Below are positions 1 through 15,159 of a DNA stretch of 64,000 nt, in pieces; position 1 is the first letter of the stretch, and the number at the start of each line of letters is the position of its first letter. The notes beneath the pieces are model-generated. The model ran no database searches. It was given only the letters and a program-made list of their open reading frames with translations, and was not told the DNA's origin. This DNA comes from Syngnathus acus (Eukaryota; Chordata; Actinopteri; Syngnathiformes; Syngnathidae), in the NCBI RefSeq assembly GCF_901709675.1, contig NC_051088.1, forward strand, positions 5,419,664 to 5,483,663, in the 5' to 3' direction. The position numbers were made by a program, and so were the translations under genes.

Positions 1-2
1 AT

Positions 3-635
3 GTCATCAACCCGCCGTCACCTGCGTCTGCTGCCGCACAATCCCGCCTGCCAGTTTGCACCCATTGTCACATTCCCTACCCTTTGTGCAACGGGAGTTG
101 TTCTGCATACGCCTACCAGCGCCACTCTCGTCTCAGCCCACTGCTGGAGCGTAGAACCCGACCAGGGGCGCCTGTGAAGAGGAACTGCAGTGAAACACAA
201 GAAGTCACCAAAGAAGGTAGGAGCCAAGGAGCACAAGGCGGAGGTGGAGCCCAGTTTCCAGTGAGCCCCTCAGCAGGAATGAGTCATCTCAGGCACATGC
301 ATGCAGCAGGCAATGCTCGAAAACAACCCCAGGAAATGGGAACAAACCCACATGCTAGAGGTCAGGTGAGGAAAAGTCGAGTTAGAACCAACTCTGAAAC
401 CGATGTTAAGAAGGAACCCGGTGTGGTTAAAGCAGCAGGCAGTGACAAACTCGCAGTAGGGCCAAGTAAGAAGGGGGCTATCACCTCAAAGAAATTAGAA
501 GACTGGCAGAGGACACCAGCAGAAGGTCAGGCATCTAAAACCACCATGAAAATAGCTGCTAAAGCGCCACAGTCTCTTTCTAAAGCGCCTTCTAATGGTG
601 CAAAATCAAAAAATGTCCAATCTGCTACAAAATAA
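3..635 (+). CDS. 3'-terminal coding part of an unidentified gene (partial)
   Basis: A reading frame is open from the first bases of the window to a TAA at 633-635, about 210 codons, so the 5' part lies outside. The N-terminal visible part has a Cys-rich stretch (CTHCHIPYPLCNGSC) followed by an Arg-rich segment (YQRHSRLSPLLERRTRPG). The remainder is low in hydrophobic residues and rich in Lys, Ser, Ala and Gln, and probably disordered. There is no membrane segment or recognisable catalytic domain. An ATTAAA at 1513-1518 could be its polyadenylation signal, giving a 3' UTR of about 0.9 kb. It converges on the ttll9 pair. In human the gene tail-to-tail with TTLL9 is PDRG1, but this sequence does not look like that prefoldin-like protein. 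I do not recognise the gene. An intron may end inside the first 120 bases, so the left boundary is uncertain. Confidence 0.5.
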   Translation, partial: VINPPSPASAAAQSRLPVCTHCHIPYPLCNGSCSAYAYQRHSRLSPLLERRTRPGAPVKRNCSETQEVTKEGRSQGAQGGGGAQFPVSPSAGMSHLRHMHAAGNARKQPQEMGTNPHARGQVRKSRVRTNSETDVKKEPGVVKAAGSDKLAVGPSKKGAITSKKLEDWQRTPAEGQASKTTMKIAAKAPQSLSKAPSNGAKSKNVQSATK

Positions 636-2286
636 GATAGTAACAAAATAATAAGTCAGCCTATAGTGCTTTATTACTCTGTGATCTCTTGGCACTAGAG
701 CTTGAACCTATGCTTGCTTTCTATCTATTACTAACACCTTGTGATGTTATGCCAGTGTCCAGATAACTTTCAAGAGGTACCATATGACAATATAACTATC
801 AGAATTTCAAAGCACAACATTATATGGAACAGCAAATAACCAATACAACGTTGCAGTACAAGCAGCAGGGCGATTGTGTCCTCAGAAAACTCATGCAATT
901 TCAACCAAACTATAATGCATAGTTATTTTCTTGTTATGCTACTAATGTCTAAAAGGCATGAAATTGGCAATCACTTGCCAGCTTTCAACGTAAATAATAC
1001 ATAGTGATGCTTACCAGCTATTGATATACACACATTTTGTCTCTGAATAATAATCATAGCCATTGGTGATACAATTTTAATGTAATGTGTTTTCAGTATT
1101 TTATTTATTTATTTATTTATTTATTCACTCACTCACTCACTTTGCTTTTTGGTGCCTCATTTTAAGACATGTCCTATGTGTTTATTGCATCCCTGTCTGA
1201 AAACCGAGCTTATTGATAAATTGCAGTGCACTGAAGGAAAGTGTGCTAGTTTTACATGTGCGAATAGTGTCACATTTTTGTTCAAAAGGGCTTCTTGTGT
1301 GTTAACACGTGGATGGTCGTCTTGGAAAATGAATTGTATTTTTTGCATAGAGCTCTTACGAAATTGATGGTAATGTTTGCTATGAATGTAAATGGATATT
1401 TTTCCAAATTTTATACACCATAGTTATATTTGTGTAATGTATTGTGTTGGAGTTGTATTCATCATTGTCATCATTATGTTTACATGTGTCATATACATCA
1501 TGAAAAATATTTATTAAAAAACACCTAAATATGTCGACTGTGCTGTCTCATTCTTAACTCGTGGTTAAGTGGAATGTTATAAGACTACACATATGTATGC
1601 TAGGTCGAGACATGGCTTACAGTACATTGATATTATACTTTATAACACGTTTTGTAATTGTCTGAATATTATGCACACAAGGAGCAAACTGCAGTGCTCA
1701 TGTTGACTTTCATTACAAAATGCAAATTTGGACTTTAGTCATTCTGAATTTGACCTAATACAGCTATACTAAGATTTCAGTTACCAGACCAGAATTTTAG
1801 GCTTTAAAGGCTTGGTATATGCTGTGGTTAAAAAAAACAGCTGTAGCAGAGTAATTGAGTGACAGACAACCAGGGGTCAGTATTTGCAACCTTTACCAAG
1901 GCACATACAAGAGAAATCGGACACACCATCAAACAAACATGTCAGAAAAAGTGTACAAAACTAAATTCATCATGATGTCTCAATTTATTCACACACATTT
2001 GGCTGAAATCCGGGTTTCTTGAGTTGGAGAAGTTGAAGCACATGTGATGATCTCAAATCATTTTGGTAGCAATTGGATGATCATTTCCAGCGCATCAAAT
2101 TATCCGGCACACTGAACTCTGCCACAGCACAGCAGATGCAAATCACTTACTGTATGTTGACTACTACTGTCCAAGAAGGCACTCATCACATGGTCACAAA
2201 TGTTGCACGTGTATAGCTACTTGCAGACATGGATGACACCCCGAGGCCCCATTCTGTCATACAAAGTTATTTAGTGAAACGGCATC
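636..2286. other. convergent intergenic region with two 3' UTRs
   Basis: This gap lies between the stop of the plus-strand gene and the stop of ttll9 copy A. It is AT-rich. It holds a (TTTA)n run at about 1099-1124 followed directly by (CACT)n to 1140, an ATTAAA on the plus strand at 1513-1518, and an AATAAA on the minus strand at 1984-1989, about 300 bases past the ttll9-A stop. No further coding exon was seen. Confidence 0.4.
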
Positions 2287-6711
<4,425 letters not shown>

Positions 6712-6774
6712 TAGGCGTTCACACGACGGGAAACTGACGGGAAACTATTCAGGTTGTTCACCAGCTTGACTGCT

Positions 6775-6788
6775 GTTGTCATGGTAAC
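6775..6788 (+). promoter_or_regulatory. X-box-like RFX site upstream of ttll9-A
   Basis: GTTGTC-AT-GGTAAC matches the RFX X-box pattern GTNRCC(N0-3)RGYAAC with one mismatch in the first half and a perfect second half. RFX factors drive ciliary genes. The site is about 65 bases upstream of the proposed ttll9-A start codon. Single-site matches of this kind occur by chance, so the assignment rests on its position. Confidence 0.4.
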
Positions 6789-7998
6789 TACACAAACCGC
6801 GTAGGAACAGTCGTTAACTTCCTGTGCAGGATCGTCCCCCTTTTAGTGAGCGTGTTACGTAAAGGATTTGAGAAGCAACACACTAAATTGTCCTTCTAAT
6901 GCACAAATTCACAGCTGTGCAATGCTCATTAAAAAAAACGACTCACGAGAAAATTAGGTGATAAAATATTTATTCACCATGCGACAAAAACGTAATGTGG
7001 GACCCTCAGCATAAACCTCTGAAACCAAGCGTTTTTATTACGCTGTAAAATAGAACATGTATTACGTCAACATGTAGGGGGAAGATCCAGGAAACTTTGG
7101 ATCATTTTATCCCTTAATTAACAAAATAACTATGTAAAAACTGCATTTGTATGTTTACTCCGGTATTTTGTCTGATAATAATTTGATGCTCTTAACTGGA
7201 AAGTTGGAAAACTAAAAAATTTAAATAAAATAATTATAAAATGAGAAGTGGCCCAAAAAAAATTTCACGGCAGTATAAAAACTGCTCAAAAAGGCAAAGC
7301 AATATAGAAAATGGAGGGATGGGTAATACTGTATAATTATAATTCCCTGGAGTTGAATTATTGAATTTCTAGATGTCGTAATGGTCACAATAAATGCCAT
7401 TGCTATTCAGACCGTGCCCCGCTTCATTATTCAAGCTTAGCCTCAGAGGCTTTCCAACCTGCGATGTATCCTCCATTGCTTGCGTTATCACCGCTCTCTC
7501 CTCCTAGCTCACCAAAACTGTCATTTCCATTTTCCATTTGTGCAGTGGAAGCTGCTCTGCCTACGCATAGAGGCGCCACTCACGAGTCACGACTCTTTCA
7601 CAGCACAAGTACTTGACCCAGCCACTTGGACCAGCAAAACCAAGTAGCAAGAGTCTTCTATGCAAAGCGCAATAAGGCAAAATCGTATTTACTTAATTAA
7701 GCACATGCATCAAATAAACAGCCCATTTTCGATATGATGAATTAAAATGCCAAAATGAAATACTGCTAATTTAAATGTACACAGATGAGTTTTGTCTTGG
7801 AAAATCACCATCAGAATGCAAAGTAAAACAATCGATAACCAGTAGAAGTATAATCTGGAAAGAATGACCAAATGAGAAACAACAGACGAAACAGACGAAG
7901 GGAATCTCGTAAAGTTGGAAAAAGAGTGAATGCCAACTCCTGAGACTGATCTTAAGAGTTAGGTCAAGAAGAAAGTTATTTAGTGGCTGTGTGGTAAA
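6789..7998. other. spacer between ttll9 copies
   Basis: This stretch separates the X-box-like site of copy A from the stop codon of copy B. It is AT-rich and contains the presumed copy-B 3' UTR and the copy-A promoter region. I see no further exon and no clear minus-strand AATAAA close to the copy-B stop. Confidence 0.3.
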
Positions 7999-10900
7999 TC
8001 AAACTGACAACTTCATTCTCTTCTGGCCAGGAAATGTTTTCAGAAGAGAATTGAGTTGGTGTTCCCTGTCGTTTGTACACCCTGAAAAAGGACGTAAATA
8101 AAGTAATTATCATCTTCTCATTCAGTTTATTCTCATTCAGCCTGTTGACTCCAAACAATTGCTCTCTTACCCAAGAATGTGTTGGCTTTTAAACATGAAC
8201 AGCCAAATATTTCCGGGTCAACGTCCTCGTGATAGACAGGCCCATCATTCCAGACGAGATCATAACCACCCACTCGCTTCTCCTTGCCAGTCAACCTGAG
8301 GAGGAAAAGCACCGATAATGTCTGCATCAAAGACGTGATGACCTCACATTTATTTACAGTTTTTTTCTTTTTCCGCTGAATAAGTTTCTCTTTTGACAAC
8401 TGAAAGATTTTATAGCAGTGGATATTTGGTTTCTGATGTTTGATGTTGGCCTGGCTCGCAAAATCTGGTTAGGTTCAGTTCATCCAAAATGTGTTTGAGG
8501 GTGTTGATGTAGGGGCCATGAAGGTATTCCTTAACAAACTCTGAGTTAGATTTTTCTTTCAATTGGAGTGGGACGTCCCAAAGTCTCCTACACACTTGAC
8601 AAAGAATTGAGCCAAAATGTCACGGTAATAAGCAAGACATTCCGGAGTTTAACCCAACCCCCAACAGCCTCAAGAGACTTTTCTCATATAGTTTTTATGT
8701 ATGGAATAAATCGCAATAAAAGCCAATGGGAGACAGTGATTTACCTTCCCTCCATATCCACAATATTCACAGTGTCTTCCAACAGGCTATACTTCATGTC
8801 GTAATCCTCCTGGCTACTTGGCGCAAGTGATGGAGAGGCATTTACTTCAATTAGCCACCTGCAAAAAAGATACAAGATGGCATCACTGGGCATTAGGTCA
8901 TCCTTTCAATTTGGGCCCTTAGGTAGAAATGCAAAGAATGTTTTTATTTAAGATTTGTAAGAGCGCTGCTATTAATACAGCAGGAACATTGCCGATTACC
9001 TGTCTTGCCAAGAACATTGAATAGACATGACACATAATATCCCTTCTGCCAAAGCTTTTACAACTCTGTTTTACTATACTGGTCGGCAAGTTTAATCCAC
9101 GAAAAGAGAGTATTTTTCCTCCATGTTGGTGCATGTATCCATGCGTGCCTCTGTGCAGCACTCACACAGATATTTTTTATTTAAACTCACACGGTTTGAG
9201 GTTCTTATCCAACATAATGTCATAGCCGTAGAGTTCAAAGCAGTGTTTGTCATTTATAATGATCTTCTGCACACTTTGGAGGCTGCTGATGAAGATGTTA
9301 TCCATTTCTTTGAACAGATTTTTCACCACCTGTCTTCCGTGCTTTGCAGTCAAGTATCTACGCAGCTTCTGTATCTTCCATTTACAACCCTATGTAAAGG
9401 CGAACACACACTATTAAGTTGGCATGAAATCAAAGTTTGCCACAGGTAAGTGACGTGAATGTGAAAGGACTCACTTTTTCTGGATCATAGTCAGGTGCTG
9501 TCTTTTGAACAGCCACATTAGTGAGATGCACATCTGTATAGGAAGCAATAAGGAAAATGTACAGGAAATAAGCAGTACCGTCTATGGAAAGTAAAATCGT
9601 ATCTGTCCAAAAAGGATACACTTGTCATAAATACTACTAAGGGAGAAGCGTGTGCTTGAAAGGCGAGCAAATCCCTCACGATATAGCCATGCCTTCAAGG
9701 GAAAATACTGAGCAGCAATATGACAGACACTGTTAGATATAGTGTACATGTTAAGACACCAAATTATAATTCATCATTATGGGTGATTTGTGTAGGGCCG
9801 GGCCTCTTTTGGCTAGAAATGACACAGTAAAATAGTTTAAGAACCAGAATTGCTATTTTGATGAAAACTATAGTTGCTTAGAATGCTCTAATTCAGTAGC
9901 TCTCCAAACTATTTTATTCTGTCACTGGCTGCACTAGACCTAAATATTTAAGAAACATCTCCAGAATACACTGAGACTTATCATCAGAGTTGTGCCCTTG
10001 GACGGTCACAACATACACGCTCACCCAGGCGACCAGGCCAAGTATGATCAGGCGCTCACTTGCATCTAAGCAGCTTGCAACGGAACAGACCTTTTCCACC
10101 AAAGCCACCTACTGTGACTTTGCTGACAGATTGCATGGCGTGCTTCTTGCCCAGTCGAGAGTGAGCATCCTGCAAATCTTTTGCAACAGACTTCTTGATG
10201 TACTCATTTAATGTTTTCCAGCCTGTCTCTGCATCCCTCCACAAGTTTCTGATACTTGGCATGTTCCCTACAATTGTCTTTCCCAATGCGTTCTTTCCAG
10301 GGCACTATCAGTTCCAGCATGATAAAATGTGTTGATGCCTCTGAGCTGATGATCGTGTTGAGACAGAGTGAAGTTGTAGCGGTGTGCTGTGGTAATAACA
10401 GATACTTTACAGAGTCAGCCAACAACTGCTAATCAGGGGACTATGTGGAAATGTTCTGTTGCTGGAGTTGCCTTAGGTTAGGCTTTTTTTCCAACTTTGA
10501 AAGAGATGGCTTTCTTTGGTGGTGTGGTGATGTTTGCTGGAGCCTATTGATAGCTGCTGCCTTGTGTTCAAATTAGCCTCTTCCAGAGCAGGCATCAGCG
10601 TGCCTAGTTCTTTTCCAAGGTGTTGTAGACCTCCTGCACCAGGAAGCAGACATAACAAGATGGTAGACCGGGCCTCCTGTGCTACATTATACCCTACCAC
10701 CATGGTCCTTGCTTCCTGCTGCCAGAGCCCCACTAACCTGCTCACTAGCTTTTTTTCCCACACCTCGTACTTCTTGGAAAAAATGGTGTCTCTCCTTTGT
10801 CAGGGCACTTGGGTTGACCCTTGGAAGAAGCCTAAACCGACTCTGCCAGTTGTCACTGTGCCCTCTCCTCAGCCTTACTCGCTCACCATTTCCATTCTTT

Positions 10901-12317
10901 TCTAACTTCAATTCCAGCTGGTGACTTTTAACCATTCTTCAAGTCCCTGTACTGGGTCTTCATGCTTTCACAGTTGAGGGCTTTTTACAGACCCTGTAAG
11001 CTCCACCGACGCATGCCAGTAATTTCCCCGAATACAAACAAAGTGCATCCTGAGATGCACATTAAATACATTTTTTTTTGGACGAACGTCTTCCACGACT
11101 TCTAGTCTTTTGCTATTTTATTGTGCAATTTCCAGCCACAGGTTACCCATTCTGGTTGAAAATTTGTGACCAATTTGAATTATCTGTGTACATTTTAATT
11201 CTAAATAATAAATGTTGGCTTCACAAATGTTTTTACATACTGACGTAACCATCACATAGACCCGTAGATCAAACTTCCTCCCTGCAAAGAGTCAGTGAAT
11301 CAGTAAATCTATATTGCATTACTTTTACTTTGAAAGCTTCGATTTTTGAGTCAGTGAATTACCGCCAAGTAGGTAGGGGTTCTCAATGTAGCGTTGCGCC
11401 ACATAGCTTTCCACTTGAGTGGCATCTTTCTGCTCCTCTGAGCGGTTGCCATCATGCTGATAGACAATGTAATCAGACAAATTACATTTCTGTGTTGGTA
11501 CTGTTCATTCATCCATTTGTTATCATTCAAAATCACACACCTTCCTCCATTCCATGATGTCTTTTAATTTTTTAAAAAGAAAGATGCCTGCCCCTTGAGA
11601 TTTTGCTGCCTGTGAAAATATTGCACTCAATGGAGTTACATTACTTGGTGATGTCATGCACATTCTATTGTTTGCCACATACAGCATAGTCATCCTTCGT
11701 TCATATTTCTTTTTTTAAGCCATATTATTTTGCACTTGATCTGTGATGAATTTGAGCTTACCGGCTTCATGATCCAGGTGCTGCCGGGGTTTCTTTTGAA
11801 CTCTTCGACAAAGAGATGATACTCATTAGGCAGTGCAAAGGTGCAGGGGAAGAAATCACATTTGGAGCCCTCCACGCAGTTGGTATCTCTTTCAAGATTC
11901 TTTTTGAACCTTTTCAGATTTTTCAGCATGAAGTCCTTGCGTGTCAGCTGAATGAAGAAGCATAAAACTATCATGTTATTATTGAAAGCAGTGAATTCAA
12001 GACATAAAGCTAATGATACACATGATCCCTTACCTCGTAATGGTTGCGGAAATGGTTGACTCTTACATGTTCCTCCATGTACAAATTCTCCTTGAGCCAG
12101 CCCACGCCACACCAGTGAAAGTCCCATTCACTATCACTATACAGGGAAAAAAAAAAAACATTAGCTGTAACAACAAATATGGCACAGAAGCTGATTAGTC
12201 ATGATGACAATGTAAATTACTCACTCTTTCACTTCAACCCAACCTGGCCTTTGCCTCAAGACATCCTGTATGGGGCCAGGCTGACTACATTTGTATCGCA
12301 CAACGTATCTTCCGTCC
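7999..12317 (-). CDS. ttll9: tubulin polyglutamylase-like protein TTLL9, copy B (start exon not found)
   Basis: This is a second TTLL9 gene in direct orientation, upstream of copy A. Twelve exons with GT-AG ends join in frame: 12317-12225, 12136-12034, 11947-11762, 11609-11541, 11456-11363, 11281-11241, 9707-9620, 9533-9475, 9389-9193, 8858-8745, 8295-8171, 8081-7999. Exon lengths and phases equal those of copy A except for three: the second listed is 9 bases shorter (LYMEEHV for [10 protein letters not shown]), the fifth is 9 longer, and the last is longer ([15 protein letters not shown]...), closer to human GCVNDRKKQLRQLF. The core motifs are kept: [48 protein letters not shown]. As in copy A, the GKG loop reads GAG. 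No frame breaks are seen. The first one or two exons (homologues of MLLSKNK and AAGFKSS) were not located between 12317 and 13230. That means divergence, loss or a different start. Confidence 0.85.
9708..11240 (-). other. enlarged ttll9-B intron with a degenerate retroelement-like remnant
   Basis: The matching intron in copy A is about 300 bases; here it is 1.5 kb. On the minus strand at about 10204-10330 a broken frame reads [27 protein letters not shown]. This resembles a motif found in C-terminal parts of fish LINE/RT-like polyproteins (VPWE..., KYQELV...). The following frame near 10056-10286 carries [19 protein letters not shown]. Frames are interrupted and no RT catalytic motif is seen, so this is at most a decayed fragment that expanded the intron after the duplication. 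Confidence 0.3.
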
Positions 12318-12556
12318 CTGCGATAAAAACGTAACAATGTTTATGTGCCATGTGACATATGCAGTAGCTTTAACTTTTAATAGTTACTCCTTATGATAGT
12401 ATTTGTAATGATGGTACACTGGCCTGTCATACATCTGTATCGCACAACATACCTTCCGTCCCTCTGCTAAAAAATTAACAATGTTTATGTGCCATATGCA
12501 GTAGCTTTAAATTTTAATATTTGCTCTTTATGGTGGTATTTGTAATGATGGTACAT
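12288..12556. repeat. local tandem duplication covering an exon-intron boundary of ttll9-B
   Basis: Bases 12288-12411 and 12432-12556 are near-identical direct copies about 144 bases apart. The unit holds the 5' end of the first recognised ttll9-B exon (reading GRYVVRYKC), its splice acceptor and the adjacent upstream intron. The upstream copy keeps an acceptor-like tag and reads the same residues with two or three changes, but it has no following donor, so it is probably a dead partial exon. Confidence 0.8.
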
Positions 12557-12899
12557 GTCATAAAAAGAATAACATGTCATTGCTATACTGACAGGAAGCA
12601 ACGTTATGAAAAAACATGACTGATCATTTCCGCATCGTTTGTCTGGCAATGCTTGTACAAAGTCTGTCAGTGAAATTGCTAAAATGATTTTTGCATAACA
12701 CGTGAGTTGTTCAGACTCGTCCTCTGGAGCGAGGTGGCACTTTGTATGTTATAATCATTGTTTAGTTATCCTTCTGACGGCAAGGCAAACATTCCTACTC
12801 AACAAATTACACTTCATTCAATAACACCCACACCTTTGCTATCTTTACGACTTGCCCCCAACTGTTAGGCATCCAAGATTAATTTGTCTCATTTGCACA

Positions 12900-13150
12900 T
12901 CATTTAACACTAGATTTATACCCTGAACTGGCTGATAGACAACCGCGAGACACACCTCACAATCGCATTTACATTCAGACACATGGACAATGAAAGAATC
13001 TCCAATGAAATTAACTAACTGTTCCAGCGATTTGGAAAAAATGCATAAGTACCCGAAGAAAACACCCAAGTACGTGGATAACATAACCCGCACAGGTTCG
13101 AACCACAAAGCTTAGAAATTTGAGGCAAACGTGCTAACTAGCCACCGTAC
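12900..13150 (-). repeat. old, degenerate copy of the (TGGA)n-tailed retroposon
   Basis: On the minus strand the tRNA-like head is still visible (GGTGGCTAGTTAGCACG, GTGGTTCGAACC), as is the later segment CAGTTCAGGGT. The body is much more diverged than in the copies at 40 and 42 kb. The span 12845-13108 stays open in one frame but codes for nothing recognisable. Confidence 0.55.
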
Positions 13151-13227
13151 GCGAAATAATACAATCGCCTCAAAAATAGAATTCTACGCTTTTCAAGATA
13201 CATTTAAATGGCCCGTGGTGAGCCATT

Positions 13228-13240
13228 ATAACCAAGCAAC
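13228..13240 (+). promoter_or_regulatory. X-box-like RFX site upstream of ttll9-B
   Basis: ATAACC-A-AGCAAC fits GTNRCC(N0-3)RGYAAC with one mismatch at the first base. It lies about 0.9 kb upstream of the first recognised ttll9-B exon. A CRE-like TGACGTCA occurs nearby at about 13457. It is the counterpart by position of the copy-A site at 6775-6788. Confidence 0.3.
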
Positions 13241-13249
13241 AAAACAACA

Positions 13250-14640
13250 ATCACGTGATAGTTGCGTACATTACAGAGAGGGGGTGTCGCCGTTTCTCAA
13301 CTCGACAAAACTTGTGAAAATGTGGTTGTGAGGAAAGGTGTCATGTAAGTAATTTGTCCTATATTTGAAGACCCCAGTACTTAAATAATCTAGCAACTAT
13401 CATGGCCAACAAAACAACCTACACGTTAGAAACAAGCGCTTGAGTCATCACTCTATGACGTCAGACACGCTCGAAAAACTCACGTGACAAGTGTCATGTC
13501 AAGCTTTGTTTTCGCAAAAATGTCCGCACGCACACACAATTACTACAGTAGAAAAGTATAGAAATAATATCAATCTACACTCACCAGCCTCAACGTCAAG
13601 TGCAAAGTATACGAATGATATTTTAGAATATTAAATGAAATGCTGGAGGGGCATAACGAGCTACACAGATTTCTGACGGGACCATGCATAGACCCAGTGT
13701 AGCACTAGCCACACCATTTATTCAGGATTCTAAATTTATTTATTAGAATCTAAAATACGTATTGGTATATTTTGCATTTGCAACGATGTACTTTTTGTCC
13801 ATTTACCTACAGGACAGAGCAACTGTGAGCCAAGCCTCTGCTCAACTCCCAACATCAGTAACTCCTTAACCTCATAAATCTTGTGGATTCTTGTTCTTGT
13901 GGATGAAAAGAAACAAACTCCACAAACACTCCAAATCCTTTCTGGAATTCTTTCCAGGTTACAGCTGCAAAGGTGAGACTAAGGCCAGAAATTTTCTTCC
14001 ATTTTCTCTTTTCTCGCTGGTGTTAAACCGGAAATTCCAATGGCACAAACGATGCTTGGACAATGAAGTCCAAAGGCCTTGCCTACGTAGTGAATATGTG
14101 TGGATAACTGCAGCAAACATTGTTTTGTAGGCCCAGTGTGAGTGCTGGCAACTTAGGAGCAGAAAATGTCCCAAACATCTTAAGAGGCATCATGATTCAT
14201 TTATATTTTGTCTCCATTAAGTACTGAATTGACTCAAAATTGATATTAGACGAAGTCACTGTACTTAGCCCACATTTTATCAGGCTATTACATTAGATGC
14301 CAAATAGATAAAAACCACAGTGCTTTGCTGCAGTTCCAAAGGAGCTCTCAAGCATGTTTTTGCTGGAAGAGCGGGAGATCAAGCCTCTTTGTGATGGTGC
14401 TCAAATCCATCTTTCAACCCTACTTGAGCTCTTTGATGACTCCTTGTATTGAAAGAAAATGAGTACTTGCCTTTATGAAACAGACCTTTGCATTCCTTCC
14501 ACATTGTTTAAGTTCAGTATGTGCAGGATTTGGGTCTGGAACTGTCAGAGCTTGACAGACTAGTTGTTTTTGCAAAATAAAAACTCCATCACTGTTATGT
14601 AAGGTCCCTGTGGTTTTATATTTGCTTTGTTTTTCCACGA
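13250..14640. other. intergenic, nothing recognised
   Basis: This is AT-rich sequence between the ttll9-B upstream region and the LTR-like segment. Short open frames at 13891-14130 and on the opposite strand overlap each other and look non-coding. Confidence 0.3.
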
Positions 14641-14789
14641 CGCTGCGTGCTGGCACTCATGGGAAATGCGGTCAAAACACTACCATTTTTGTCCATATGG
14701 CGCCACTATAATCAACGTAAACTGAAAAGTTCCCTAGTGGCGCTTTAAAACAACAAATAGGCTTGCTTCTGTAGTGTATTTTTATTTAG

Positions 14790-15155
14790 GTCTCATGCAA
14801 TGTATATTTCACTTCTAAGCTTAGGGTTGACCAGGTCACGCGCGCATGGGATTTTATGGGGCCTGGGCCAGGAAGGCAGACTTCCAGGACCCAGGATACA
14901 GCAATCGGCTATTTGCATAGAATCAACAAGGCAGGCTGGGGGGTCAGAGGACATCCAGCAGCCCTCGTGTGCGTGCGCCCGAGTGAGGTGGGGGCGCGTG
15001 GTATAAGAGTCAAGGCGAGGGAAGACAAAGGGGGGCTCGACATTTTGCTAGGGCGAGAGACACTTCACTCTGACATCGGTTGAATAAAATCTTTCCCCAA
15101 TCAGCCGTGTGTCACTGAAGTTTTCCTTCCCTGAGCCAGCCACCTATCCACCATT
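14790..15155 (+). mobile_element. possible solo LTR of an endogenous retrovirus-like element
   Basis: A GC-rich island in AT-rich DNA has the order expected of an LTR: a G-rich upstream part, a TATA-like GTATAAGAG at about 15000, an AATAAA at about 15083 followed by a GT-rich stretch, then a leader-like TTTGATCTTGGAGACCAG at about 15158. No gag, pol or env frame is adjacent. I could not fix TG...CA ends or a target duplication, so the borders are approximate. A transcribed noncoding exon is an alternative. Confidence 0.3.
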
Positions 15156-15159
15156 TGAT

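Noticed and set aside
7440-7560. Alternative minus-strand start exon for ttll9-A (ATGGAAAATGGAAATGAC before a gtgagc donor)
   Set aside because: The first ATG leaves the wrong phase for exon 5183-5134. Only an internal ATG would fit, and the exon at 6691-6711 fits better.
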